The position numbers were made by a program, and so were the translations under genes. From Lachnospiraceae bacterium (GTDB lineage: Bacteria > Bacillota > Clostridia > Lachnospirales > Lachnospiraceae): a stretch of 5,605 bases of DNA. Below, piece by piece: positions 1-5,605 of the stretch. Below the pieces are notes generated by a model, which saw only the letters and a list, made by a program, of their open reading frames with translations, was not told the origin of the DNA and did no database searches. Every line of letters starts with the position of its first letter. Position 1 is the stretch's first letter. The stretch lies in NCBI GenBank assembly GCA_024691145.1, contig JAILNW010000059.1, positions 1 through 5,605 of the forward strand. Reading direction: 5' to 3'.

Positions 1-764
1 TCATATCCCCAGGCATGATCAATTAATAACTCTGCATTTATTCCAAACATCTTATATAATAAATCTTCGTTATAATAGTCAGTGTTTTTTCCAATGGAGC
101 ATCTTGCTATATCTCCCATTGTAAATAATCCCTTTTCTTCAAGTTTCTTTGAGTATCCGCTTCCCACTCTCCAAAAATCCCTTAATGGTCTGTGATTCCA
201 CAAAGTTTTTCTGTAGGTCACTTCATCAAGAAAAGCAAGCCTGATGCCATTTTCATCTGGTTCCATATGTTTAGCCACTATATCCATTGCTATCTTGCAA
301 AGATACAGATTAGTTCCTATACCAACTGTGGCTGTAATTCTAGTTTCCTTTATAATGTCTTTAACAATGTCAAAGGCCAGTTCATATTCTGTCTTTTTAT
401 ATAATTGCATATAATCAGATAAATCAATAAATACCTCATCAACAGAATACACATGTATATCTTCTTCTGATACATATCTTAGATAAATCTCATAAATTCT
501 TTTACTATACTCCATATACAACGCCATTCTCGGAGATGCAACTATATAATCGATATTTGCTTCCTTTGCTTTTTTTACAACTTCAAATAATCTTGCTCTT
601 CCCGGTATACCATAACTTTTTAAAGAAGGAGATACCGCAAGACAAATAGTTTTTTCTGTTTTTTCTGAATCTGCCACAACAAGATTAGTAGTCAGCGGGT
701 CAAGATTTCTTTCTACACATTCAACAGATGCATAAAATGACTTAAGGTCTATAGCAACATACAT
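1..764 (-). CDS. Y-family DNA polymerase (UmuC/DinB-like), 3' part outside window
   Basis: This encodes a probable error-prone translesion DNA polymerase acting on damaged template in the cytoplasm. The first 254 codons are visible and the reading frame runs off the left edge, so the little-finger domain is missing; full-length relatives are usually 400 residues or more. The N-terminus MYVAIDLKSFYASVE is the first Y-family motif, with metal-binding Asp6 and a likely steric-gate Tyr11. YSVDEVFID (residues 106-114) supplies the catalytic Asp109 and Glu110. TATVGIGTNLYLCKIA (144-159) is the conserved palm segment, and LIDHAWG (247-253) matches Firmicutes UmuC-like proteins as I remember them. 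The ATG is fixed by an in-frame stop two codons upstream and by AAAGGA eight bases before it. That Shine-Dalgarno lies against the stop codon of the radical SAM gene, 14 bases away, so the two are probably translationally coupled. The subfamily (UmuC-like or DinB-like) cannot be settled without the C-terminus. Confidence 0.93.
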   Translation of the reverse strand, partial: MYVAIDLKSFYASVECVERNLDPLTTNLVVADSEKTEKTICLAVSPSLKSYGIPGRARLFEVVKKAKEANIDYIVASPRMALYMEYSKRIYEIYLRYVSEEDIHVYSVDEVFIDLSDYMQLYKKTEYELAFDIVKDIIKETRITATVGIGTNLYLCKIAMDIVAKHMEPDENGIRLAFLDEVTYRKTLWNHRPLRDFWRVGSGYSKKLEEKGLFTMGDIARCSIGKNTDYYNEDLLYKMFGINAELLIDHAWGY

Positions 765-772
765 ATATTATT

Positions 773-780
773 TCCTTTCT
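773..780 (-). promoter_or_regulatory. Ribosome binding site of the Y-family polymerase, overlapping the upstream stop codon
   Basis: AGAAAGGA lies eight bases upstream of the polymerase ATG. Its first two bases are the last two of the radical SAM stop codon TAG. This arrangement supports co-transcription and translational coupling of the two genes, and it confirms the polymerase start. Confidence 0.75.
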
Positions 781-1708
781 ACACTCCGAAATAATCACTA
801 AAATCAGGAATAAAACTGTCCTGTGCTGTCTTATCCCCCTGTATAAATCCATTTACAACCCCCAGATTAATTGCATAATCCACTACTTTATTATATTCTC
901 TTTTTGTTATTCTTCTGTCTATCTCTTTATATTCTGACAAATCAGTTACAGGTGTATACTGATTCATAATGCTTATAAATATACTGTCTTTATATGTTTC
1001 ATACAAGTATTTAATAATATTCATAGAATCCTTTGTATGTCCTGGAAGTATCATGTGCCTTACAACTACACCGCTTTTTAATAAGTCCTGTCCCTCATTC
1101 CATTCTATATAAGATTTCTGTCGTACCATCTCTTCTATAGCTTTCTTTGCATACTCAAAGTACTTCGGAGCATGTGAATATCTTATAGCTATAGCATCAT
1201 CCATATATTTTAAATCTGGCAGATATATATCTACAAGTCCGTCTAACATCTTTAATGTTTCCACATGTTCAAAGGAACTTGTATTATATACAACAGGAAT
1301 ATTAAGATTTCTTCCCTTGGCTATATTCAGAGCCCTTGCAATTGTTGGCACAAAATGTGTAGGGGTTACAAGGTTAATATTTTTAGCCCCCTTATCCTTT
1401 AGTTCAAAGAAAATATCCACTAATCGGTTAACATCTATAACCTTTCCATAATTACTGCCTGATATCTCATGATTCTGACAAAAAACACATTTCATTGAAC
1501 AACCACAAAAGAATACTGTCCCAGAGCCAGTTTTACCAGATATGCAAGGTTCCTCCCACATATGAAGGGAGGCTCTTGCACATCTTAATTCATGGCTCTG
1601 ACCACAGTATCCTTTATTAAATCTTCTGTCTATCCCACAATTTCTGGGACAAAGTTTGCAATTGTTATATAAATCATCAGTTCGATGCAGGTCTTGTTTT
1701 GTATTCAT
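779..1708 (-). CDS. PflX-like radical SAM protein (pyruvate formate-lyase activase homologue, COG1313 type)
   Basis: This is a 309-residue radical SAM protein. The motif C70-SMK-C74-VF-C77 is the CxxxCxxC that holds the 4Fe-4S cluster used to cleave S-adenosylmethionine. Upstream is a second cysteine set, C17xxC20xxxC24 with C35, typical of the PflX group. Other family blocks seen are NLVTPTHF (112-119), YNTSSFE (141-147), LPDLKY (163-168) and VRHMILPGH (216-224). The group is related to pyruvate formate-lyase activase, but its substrate is generally unassigned, and no glycyl-radical enzyme is present here. The gene overlaps the end of the upstream LCP gene by 32 bases and is followed 14 bases later by the polymerase. 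I chose the ATG because GGTGA lies eight bases upstream of it; a TTG at 1723 would add five residues but has only a purine run directly against it. The family call is firm; the function is unknown. Confidence 0.93.
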   Translation of the reverse strand: MNTKQDLHRTDDLYNNCKLCPRNCGIDRRFNKGYCGQSHELRCARASLHMWEEPCISGKTGSGTVFFCGCSMKCVFCQNHEISGSNYGKVIDVNRLVDIFFELKDKGAKNINLVTPTHFVPTIARALNIAKGRNLNIPVVYNTSSFEHVETLKMLDGLVDIYLPDLKYMDDAIAIRYSHAPKYFEYAKKAIEEMVRQKSYIEWNEGQDLLKSGVVVRHMILPGHTKDSMNIIKYLYETYKDSIFISIMNQYTPVTDLSEYKEIDRRITKREYNKVVDYAINLGVVNGFIQGDKTAQDSFIPDFSDYFGV

Positions 1709-3008
1709 CAACAACTTCACCAATTTCTTTTACTTTTACCAATTCATCCTCAGTAAGTTCTATATCTGGATAGAGTTTCTCATGAAGAGTTCTTACTTCA
1801 TCAACAAAATCTCCTTCACAAAAATCATACCATGATTTTCCAACCTTTTTTGTCATAATATTCTCAGGAAATGATATTTTTTCTTCATCTGACAGGTAAT
1901 ACTCTTCTTTTATAACTTTTGCTCCAAGTTCCTTTAACTCATCCCACGAAAATGATGTTTTCATATTCTCCTGGCCCTTACATATATTAAGAAGTTTTCC
2001 AATACTTGACAGTCCATCATGTTTTACCTTTTCAGATATTAATGATATTACCTCTTTCTGTCTCTCAGCTCTTGTAAAATCACTTTCCCCTTCCAAAGAT
2101 CTTACTTCTGGCAATGTTGCCTTTCTAACTCGGCAATATCCCAGTGCCTGATAACCATTTAAAGTAACAGTCTGTCCTCTTAATGATTCATCAAGATATG
2201 TATACTTCTCTTTATTATAATATGCTGCTTCATATCCAGCTGCATTAAGATAATATATGAAATTTTTCTTATCAGGAAGCGTTACTTCTATTCCGCCTAA
2301 CGCATCTACAACCTTCGCAACAGTTGTAAAGTCAACAGCAACATAATCTGTGATTCTCAATGCAAAATTCTGGTTTAAACATAACAAAGCATCTTCAGGA
2401 CTAACCTTATATGCTGCATTTATTTTTGTATATTTATTAGTTGAACTCTTTCCAGTCATTTTTGTATAGTATTCATCATAATTTTCAATATACGCATACA
2501 AATCTCTATATACAGAAGCTAAATTAACTTCCCCTGTGTCCTCATTTATATTACAAAGAATAATCGTATCTGATCTTCTGTTATCTCCGTCTTTCTTTCC
2601 ACCATCAAGGCCATAAAATGCTATGGTACGATATCCTTTTTTCTCTTTAGTTTCCTGTGACAAGACTTTTTCTTCATCAACTTTATTATTAATTACCTCA
2701 TTTTCTTCTAAGTCATTTTTAAAACTGTTAACTGAAGACCATATTGCAATTGAAATACAAATAAGAGATGCTAATACCGTCATAATTACAAGCTTCACAA
2801 TAATACTCGAATTTATCTTAGAATTACCCTTCTTTTCCTTCTCAGCTAATAATTCCTGAAGCTGATTATTGCTCATGTTATCCATAACACCATACACAGC
2901 TTCAATCTTATAATTCTTAAAATCCAAAACCTCATTATCTTTATTTATATTTTTTGAAATTTCTTCAATTTTCTTATTATCTTTAATAATATTAATACTC
3001 TCCGCCAT
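1677..3008 (-). CDS. LCP (LytR-CpsA-Psr) family cell-wall polymer ligase, shorter paralogue
   Basis: This is a 443-residue membrane-anchored LCP protein. The family transfers lipid-linked anionic glycopolymers (wall teichoic acid, capsule) to peptidoglycan on the outer face of the membrane. The order is: a polar cytoplasmic N-terminus of about 67 residues, one membrane helix (about 68-90), a linker, an LCP domain (about 125-330) and a C-terminal extension ending in LYPDIELTEDEL. Expected active-site residues are present: D135 in GLD, R145/D147 in RRSDT, R168-D169, K195 in TKINAAY, R293 and R295 in CRVRK, and R313 with Q317 in FTRAERQ. C152, C291 and C343 have counterparts in the paralogue. 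I chose ATG 3008 over an in-frame GTG at 3029: the GTG lies inside a hairpin shared with the paralogue's leader and directly against its Shine-Dalgarno, and the paralogue also begins MA(E/D). The polymer substrate cannot be read from sequence. Confidence 0.93.
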   Translation of the reverse strand: MAESINIIKDNKKIEEISKNINKDNEVLDFKNYKIEAVYGVMDNMSNNQLQELLAEKEKKGNSKINSSIIVKLVIMTVLASLICISIAIWSSVNSFKNDLEENEVINNKVDEEKVLSQETKEKKGYRTIAFYGLDGGKKDGDNRRSDTIILCNINEDTGEVNLASVYRDLYAYIENYDEYYTKMTGKSSTNKYTKINAAYKVSPEDALLCLNQNFALRITDYVAVDFTTVAKVVDALGGIEVTLPDKKNFIYYLNAAGYEAAYYNKEKYTYLDESLRGQTVTLNGYQALGYCRVRKATLPEVRSLEGESDFTRAERQKEVISLISEKVKHDGLSSIGKLLNICKGQENMKTSFSWDELKELGAKVIKEEYYLSDEEKISFPENIMTKKVGKSWYDFCEGDFVDEVRTLHEKLYPDIELTEDELVKVKEIGEVVDEYKTRPASN

Positions 3009-3059
3009 ATCCTTTGTTCTTTCGAACACTCCCTCTTTCTTACTTAATTCAATACTCCA
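3009..3059 (-). promoter_or_regulatory. LCP leader: Shine-Dalgarno, hairpin and start-codon spacer (copy 1)
   Basis: Reading towards the gene, this holds TGGAGT, then AAAGAGGGAG as Shine-Dalgarno, then TGTTCGAAAGAACA (3028-3015), then AAGGAT and the ATG. The 14-mer folds as a 5-bp stem closed by a C-GAAA-G tetraloop. The Shine-Dalgarno is 22 bases from the ATG in linear sequence, too far for normal initiation, but about 8 bases if the hairpin is folded away. The same layout occurs before the upstream paralogue. AAGGA also sits one base from the ATG, too close to be a good site on its own. Confidence 0.65.
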
Positions 3060-3073
3060 TTAATATACATAGT

Positions 3074-3102
3074 TCAAGGGTCAAATAACTCTTGACCCTT
3101 GA
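3074..3102 (-). repeat. Perfect 11-bp inverted repeat between the two LCP genes
   Basis: TCAAGGGTCAA and TTGACCCTTGA pair perfectly around a 7-base loop (GAGTTAT on the coding strand). The element begins 32 bases past the stop codon of the upstream LCP gene. It is not followed by a U-run on either strand, so it is not a standard intrinsic terminator. It could be an attenuator, an mRNA-processing or stability hairpin, or an operator. TTGACC in the second arm resembles a -35 box, but I see no matching -10 at 16-18 bases. Confidence 0.7.
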
Positions 3103-3133
3103 TTCTATATAATATCCTCAATTTGTCCTGTTA

Positions 3134-5029
3134 CTAATTACTTGTATCTGCACTGGTTCCTGACTTGGTAGCCGGTGTTCCTGTACCATATTGCTGTTCA
3201 TACTTCTCAAGCTGTTCACTTATCTCAATTACCTTAGTTAACTCTGATGATGTTAACTCCTGATCTGGATACAGCTTTTTATGAAGATTCTGAACATCCT
3301 CTAAAAGACTATTCTCTGGAAACTGTGTTGAAGCCTTTGATGCCCACATCTCAACCAGGTGAGGATTCTCAGGGAAATTAAGTCTCTCATCAGATATATA
3401 ATAACCTTTATCTAAAGCATTCTTTCCAAGTTCCTTAATCTCATTCCAGCTTAATGATGTAGACATATTCTTCTGATCCTGGCATACTTCTATAAGCTTA
3501 TTCATACTAGTTATTCCATTAGTCTTAACCTTTTCAAATATTAATTTTATAACCTCATTCTGTCTTGCAGCTCTTGTTAAATCGCTCTCTCCTTTAAGTG
3601 GTCTTGACTTAGCAAGTGCTTTCTGTGATGCCTTTCTTACACGACAATACCCAAGTGCCTGGAATCCTGTAAGAGTTACAGTCTTTCCTCTTAGCTTTTC
3701 ATCAAGAGGCACATACTTTTCTTTGTTAAGATATGCTCCCTCATAACCTGCCGCATTAAGCCAGAATATAAAGTTATCCTTGTCTGGCAATGTAACTTCT
3801 ATTCCACCTAAGGCATCTACAATTCTTACCAATGTAATAAAGTCTACTGCAACATAATCTGTTACATGAAGTGCCAGGTTTTGATTAAGTGCCTTGAGAG
3901 CATCCTCAGGACTAAGTGTATATGCTGCGTTTACCTTGGTATATTGTGTCTTATCACGTTTAGTCCAATTCTCTACATATAAAAATGTATCTCTGTATAA
4001 AGAACAAAGTTTTATCTCTCCTGTAGTTTCATTGATTACACATACCATTATAGTATCGCTTCGCTTCGTTCCGCCGGAATCTGCATCAAGTCCATATAAT
4101 GCCAATGTACGGTAACCAACTTTCTCTTTTGAATCATCAAGTCCTATATTTTCTTCATTTACTTCAACATTAACTACTCCGTTGTCCTCCATTCTCTGTG
4201 CAGCCTTCTTTATTTTTACATAAAAGCCTACAATAAAACAAACTAAAAGTACTGACAACGAAATAATTGCATACTTAATTATCTTTCCTGCTGAAGTTTT
4301 CTTCTTTGTTTCTTTTCTACTATTAATACTCATATTAGTCATTTTCCCATAAACTACAACATCACTGTCATTACCAATCTTTATAGTGTTAGGATCCTTA
4401 GGTTCCTCCTGAAATGACTGGAAGTTGTTCATATTCTGATTGCTTCCCATGGCGTTAGGCTGCTGTATTCCCTGCTGTCCCATAGGTTTATTATTCTGCT
4501 GAACTATCTGTTGCTGATTATTAATCTGCATTCCTTGCTGTGCCTGCTGTTGTGGTATTCCCATCTGTGGTTGCTGTTGCTGCACTCCCATCTGTGGTTG
4601 CTGCTGCTGTACTCCCATCTGTGGTTGCTGCTGCTGCATTCCCATCTGTGATTGTTGCTGCTGTATTCCCATCTGTGGTTGCTGTTGCTGCATTCCCATC
4701 TGTGGTTGCTGCTGCATTCCCATCTGTTGTACCTGTTGCTGTGGCATTCCCATCTGCTGCTGTTTTGCACCTTGCTGCACCTGCTGCAATCCCTGATGAG
4801 CTGTTGGTGCCATACCAGGCTGTTTTAACTGCTGCGCCATAGGACCTTGTACCACTGACTGCTGCATTGGTTTATTAGGCTGCAAAGACTGTATATTAAT
4901 ACCCTGTGGTTTCATGCCATTACCTTGTTGAATTGGGTTAGATTGATTATTGATTCCCTGATTCATATTAATATTTCCTTGTCCACTTTTCACAAAGTTG
5001 TTAAATCTTTCAAAATTTCCATCTGCCAT
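3134..5029 (-). CDS. LCP (LytR-CpsA-Psr) family cell-wall polymer ligase with Gln-rich cytoplasmic domain
   Basis: This is a 631-residue LCP protein, probably joining lipid-carried wall polymers to peptidoglycan outside the membrane. Residues 1-249 are cytoplasmic and strongly biased to Gln, Asn, Met, Gly and Pro. They include tandem copies of MG(M/I/V)QQQQPQ (103-155). A basic KETKKK stretch precedes one membrane helix (about 251-271). The LCP domain (about 305-500) carries D315, R323/D325 in KRSDT, R346-D347, K365 in TKVNAAY, R463 and R465 in CRVRK, and R486 with Q490 in LTRAARQ. A C-terminal extension follows, with LYPDQELTSSEL and a Thr/Ser-rich end. From D391 to A467, 61 of 77 residues match the downstream paralogue. 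The family's usual N-terminus is a short tail, so the long one here is odd. The ATG is the only credible start; no in-frame start codon precedes it in the leader. The gene has its own strong promoter and probably heads the unit. Confidence 0.94.
   Translation of the reverse strand: MADGNFERFNNFVKSGQGNINMNQGINNQSNPIQQGNGMKPQGINIQSLQPNKPMQQSVVQGPMAQQLKQPGMAPTAHQGLQQVQQGAKQQQMGMPQQQVQQMGMQQQPQMGMQQQQPQMGIQQQQSQMGMQQQQPQMGVQQQQPQMGVQQQQPQMGIPQQQAQQGMQINNQQQIVQQNNKPMGQQGIQQPNAMGSNQNMNNFQSFQEEPKDPNTIKIGNDSDVVVYGKMTNMSINSRKETKKKTSAGKIIKYAIISLSVLLVCFIVGFYVKIKKAAQRMEDNGVVNVEVNEENIGLDDSKEKVGYRTLALYGLDADSGGTKRSDTIMVCVINETTGEIKLCSLYRDTFLYVENWTKRDKTQYTKVNAAYTLSPEDALKALNQNLALHVTDYVAVDFITLVRIVDALGGIEVTLPDKDNFIFWLNAAGYEGAYLNKEKYVPLDEKLRGKTVTLTGFQALGYCRVRKASQKALAKSRPLKGESDLTRAARQNEVIKLIFEKVKTNGITSMNKLIEVCQDQKNMSTSLSWNEIKELGKNALDKGYYISDERLNFPENPHLVEMWASKASTQFPENSLLEDVQNLHKKLYPDQELTSSELTKVIEISEQLEKYEQQYGTGTPATKSGTSADTSN
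4565..4723 (-). repeat. 27-bp in-frame tandem repeat encoding MG(M/I/V)QQQQPQ
   Basis: There are five 27-bp units (4565-4699), plus a 24-bp unit at 4700-4723 that lacks one Gln codon. Each unit encodes Met-Gly-(Met/Ile/Val), four Gln, Pro or Ser, then Gln; degenerate units flank both ends. Units differ mainly at the third residue and by synonymous CAA/CAG changes. The repeat lies wholly in the cytoplasmic part of the larger LCP protein. Because the period is a multiple of three, gain or loss of units would change length without breaking the frame. Confidence 0.92.
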
Positions 5030-5089
5030 ACTAATGTTCTTTCGAACAACCCCCCTCTTGCTTACATACTTAAAGTCATTATAACTCCA
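5030..5089 (-). promoter_or_regulatory. LCP leader: Shine-Dalgarno, hairpin and start-codon spacer (copy 2)
   Basis: Reading towards the gene, this holds TGGAGT, then AAGAGGGGGG (5059-5050), a T, then TGTTCGAAAGAACA (5048-5035), then TTAGT and the ATG. The hairpin is identical to that of the downstream paralogue. No other Shine-Dalgarno lies between hairpin and ATG, so initiation must use the G-rich site 20 or more bases away. A folded hairpin would bring the spacing to about 6-10 bases. Confidence 0.7.
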
Positions 5090-5098
5090 CTACTTATC

Positions 5099-5127
5099 AC
5101 TATAGAATAATAAATGCCATTTGTCAA
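5099..5127 (-). promoter_or_regulatory. Sigma-A type promoter of the LCP operon
   Basis: A perfect -35 box TTGACA (5127-5122) is separated by 17 bases from TATAGT (5104-5099), a five-of-six match to the -10 consensus. Transcription should begin near 5092, giving a leader of about 63 bases that contains the hairpin and Shine-Dalgarno of the larger LCP gene. The -35 begins only 13 bases beyond the stop codon of the phosphatase gene. No operator is evident over the boxes. Confidence 0.85.
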
Positions 5128-5140
5128 GTGCTTTCACAAA

Positions 5141-5605
5141 TCATACACACTTTTTTAACAATTGATTCAAGGCAAAAACTATGCCGTCATCATTATTACT
5201 CAGTGTCACCATGTTAGCTGCCTCTTTTAATTCTTCTACAGCATTACCCATGGCCACTCCCATGCCGGCATATTTTATCATTGATAAATCATTGCCTCCG
5301 TCACCGAAGGCAATGACCTCATCTTTTGTAATATTGTATATTTCACAAATTTTTTCAAGTGCTGCTGCCTTTGAAATACCTTTATTATTAGCTTCAAGGA
5401 AAAAAGGTGTAGAGAATGTAAATGTAAGTTTATCCTCAAACTTGCTAATAATATTATCTGATACAGATATAAGATACTCATGAGGTGCAGCTATTAATAT
5501 CTTACACGGATTAAAATATATGTCTTTAACTAAGTTGTCTACTAGTTTCACTTTCATATTGTTATTGACTTTTTCCTTCTGAATCATAAATGAATTCTCA
5601 TCTGT
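5141..5605 (-). CDS. Cof-type HAD hydrolase (HAD-IIB phosphatase), C-terminal part
   Basis: This is the C-terminal 154 residues of a haloacid dehalogenase-superfamily phosphatase of the Cof/YidA type; full proteins are usually about 260-290 residues. The frame continues upstream through the right edge (TDENSF before the first Met), so the Met at 5587 is internal and the nucleophile motif DxD lies outside. The visible part has the second half of the cap domain (KILIAAP), motif III Lys79 in NKGISKAAAL, and motif IV GDGGND (residues 101-106), whose acidic residues bind magnesium. AGMGVAMGNA and the conserved end DDGIVFAL follow. Such enzymes dephosphorylate small metabolites such as sugar phosphates or cofactor precursors in the cytoplasm; the substrate cannot be told from this fragment. 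No clear terminator follows the stop, so some read-through into the LCP genes is possible. Confidence 0.93.
   Translation of the reverse strand, partial: TDENSFMIQKEKVNNNMKVKLVDNLVKDIYFNPCKILIAAPHEYLISVSDNIISKFEDKLTFTFSTPFFLEANNKGISKAAALEKICEIYNITKDEVIAFGDGGNDLSMIKYAGMGVAMGNAVEELKEAANMVTLSNNDDGIVFALNQLLKKCV

Noticed and set aside
192..404. Small plus-strand open frame inside the polymerase gene
   Set aside because: It is a shadow of the polymerase coding strand, with no credible ribosome binding site and no recognisable protein features. The other short plus-strand frames (2623-2859, 3894-4115, 4925-5110, 5181-5483) were dropped for the same reason.
3015..3028. GTTC-N4-GAAC as a Gram-positive LexA box, attractive because of the downstream Y-family polymerase
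   Set aside because: The LexA/DinR box is GAAC-N4-GTTC; here the half-sites are in the opposite order. The element also lies after the Shine-Dalgarno rather than over a promoter. No LexA-like site was found near the polymerase start.
3074..3102. Intrinsic terminator after the larger LCP gene
   Set aside because: The stem is good but is followed by ACTATGTATATT on the coding strand and TTCTATATAA on the other, with no T-run, so it is listed only as an inverted repeat.
4565..4723. Possible CRISPR array because of regular 27-bp units
   Set aside because: The units are directly adjacent with no unique spacers, and they encode a protein repeat in frame with an LCP gene.
4504..4842. Long open frames on both strands across the Gln repeat (one rich in Ala/Val/Pro, one in Trp/Arg/Glu/Asn)
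   Set aside because: They are by-products of a stop-free 27-bp repeat read in other frames. They have no ribosome binding site or family features outside the repeat, and the LCP frame explains the region.
5081..5087. TATAAT on the minus strand at 5083-5078 as a second -10 box
   Set aside because: No reasonable -35 lies 16-18 bases upstream and there is no TGn extension. The TTGACA/TATAGT pair just upstream is far better.
5141..5587. A complete 148-residue protein starting at the Met at 5587
   Set aside because: The frame stays open to the window edge and the protein is clearly the C-terminal half of a Cof-type phosphatase, so this Met is internal.

Overview
The window looks like chromosomal DNA from a low-GC Gram-positive bacterium. 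The best guess is Clostridia, probably the Lachnospiraceae. The reasons are the AT-rich sequence, the strong Gram-positive style ribosome binding sites, the LytR-CpsA-Psr (LCP) cell-wall enzymes, a PflX-type radical SAM protein, and a Y-family polymerase of the Firmicutes UmuC-like type. This placement is an inference from gene content, not a sequence match. There are no RNA genes, insertion sequences or CRISPR arrays, and no gene-free stretch longer than about 110 bases.

Every gene is on the minus strand, so transcription runs from the right edge to the left. In that order: the C-terminal half of a Cof-type HAD phosphatase (5141-5605, cut by the window); an excellent sigma-A promoter (5099-5127); a large LCP protein with a 250-residue Gln-rich cytoplasmic domain (3134-5029); a 104-base gap with an 11-bp inverted repeat; a second, shorter LCP paralogue (1677-3008); a PflX-like radical SAM protein that overlaps it (779-1708); and the first 254 codons of a Y-family DNA polymerase (1-764, cut by the window). 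The last four genes probably form one transcription unit.

The two LCP proteins are tandem paralogues with 61 of 77 residues identical across the best-conserved stretch. They should attach wall teichoic acid-like or capsular polymers to peptidoglycan outside the membrane. The radical SAM and polymerase genes follow with tight spacing but have no obvious wall-related role, so their link may only be co-expression.

The most interesting signals are: (1) a 14-nt hairpin with a GAAA tetraloop, identical in both LCP leaders, placed between the Shine-Dalgarno sequence and the ATG; (2) the Met/Gln/Pro/Gly-rich 27-bp tandem repeat encoding a prion-like cytoplasmic tail on a wall-polymer ligase; and (3) a short cytoplasmic motif, VYGxMxNMSxN, kept by both paralogues although their N-termini otherwise differ.
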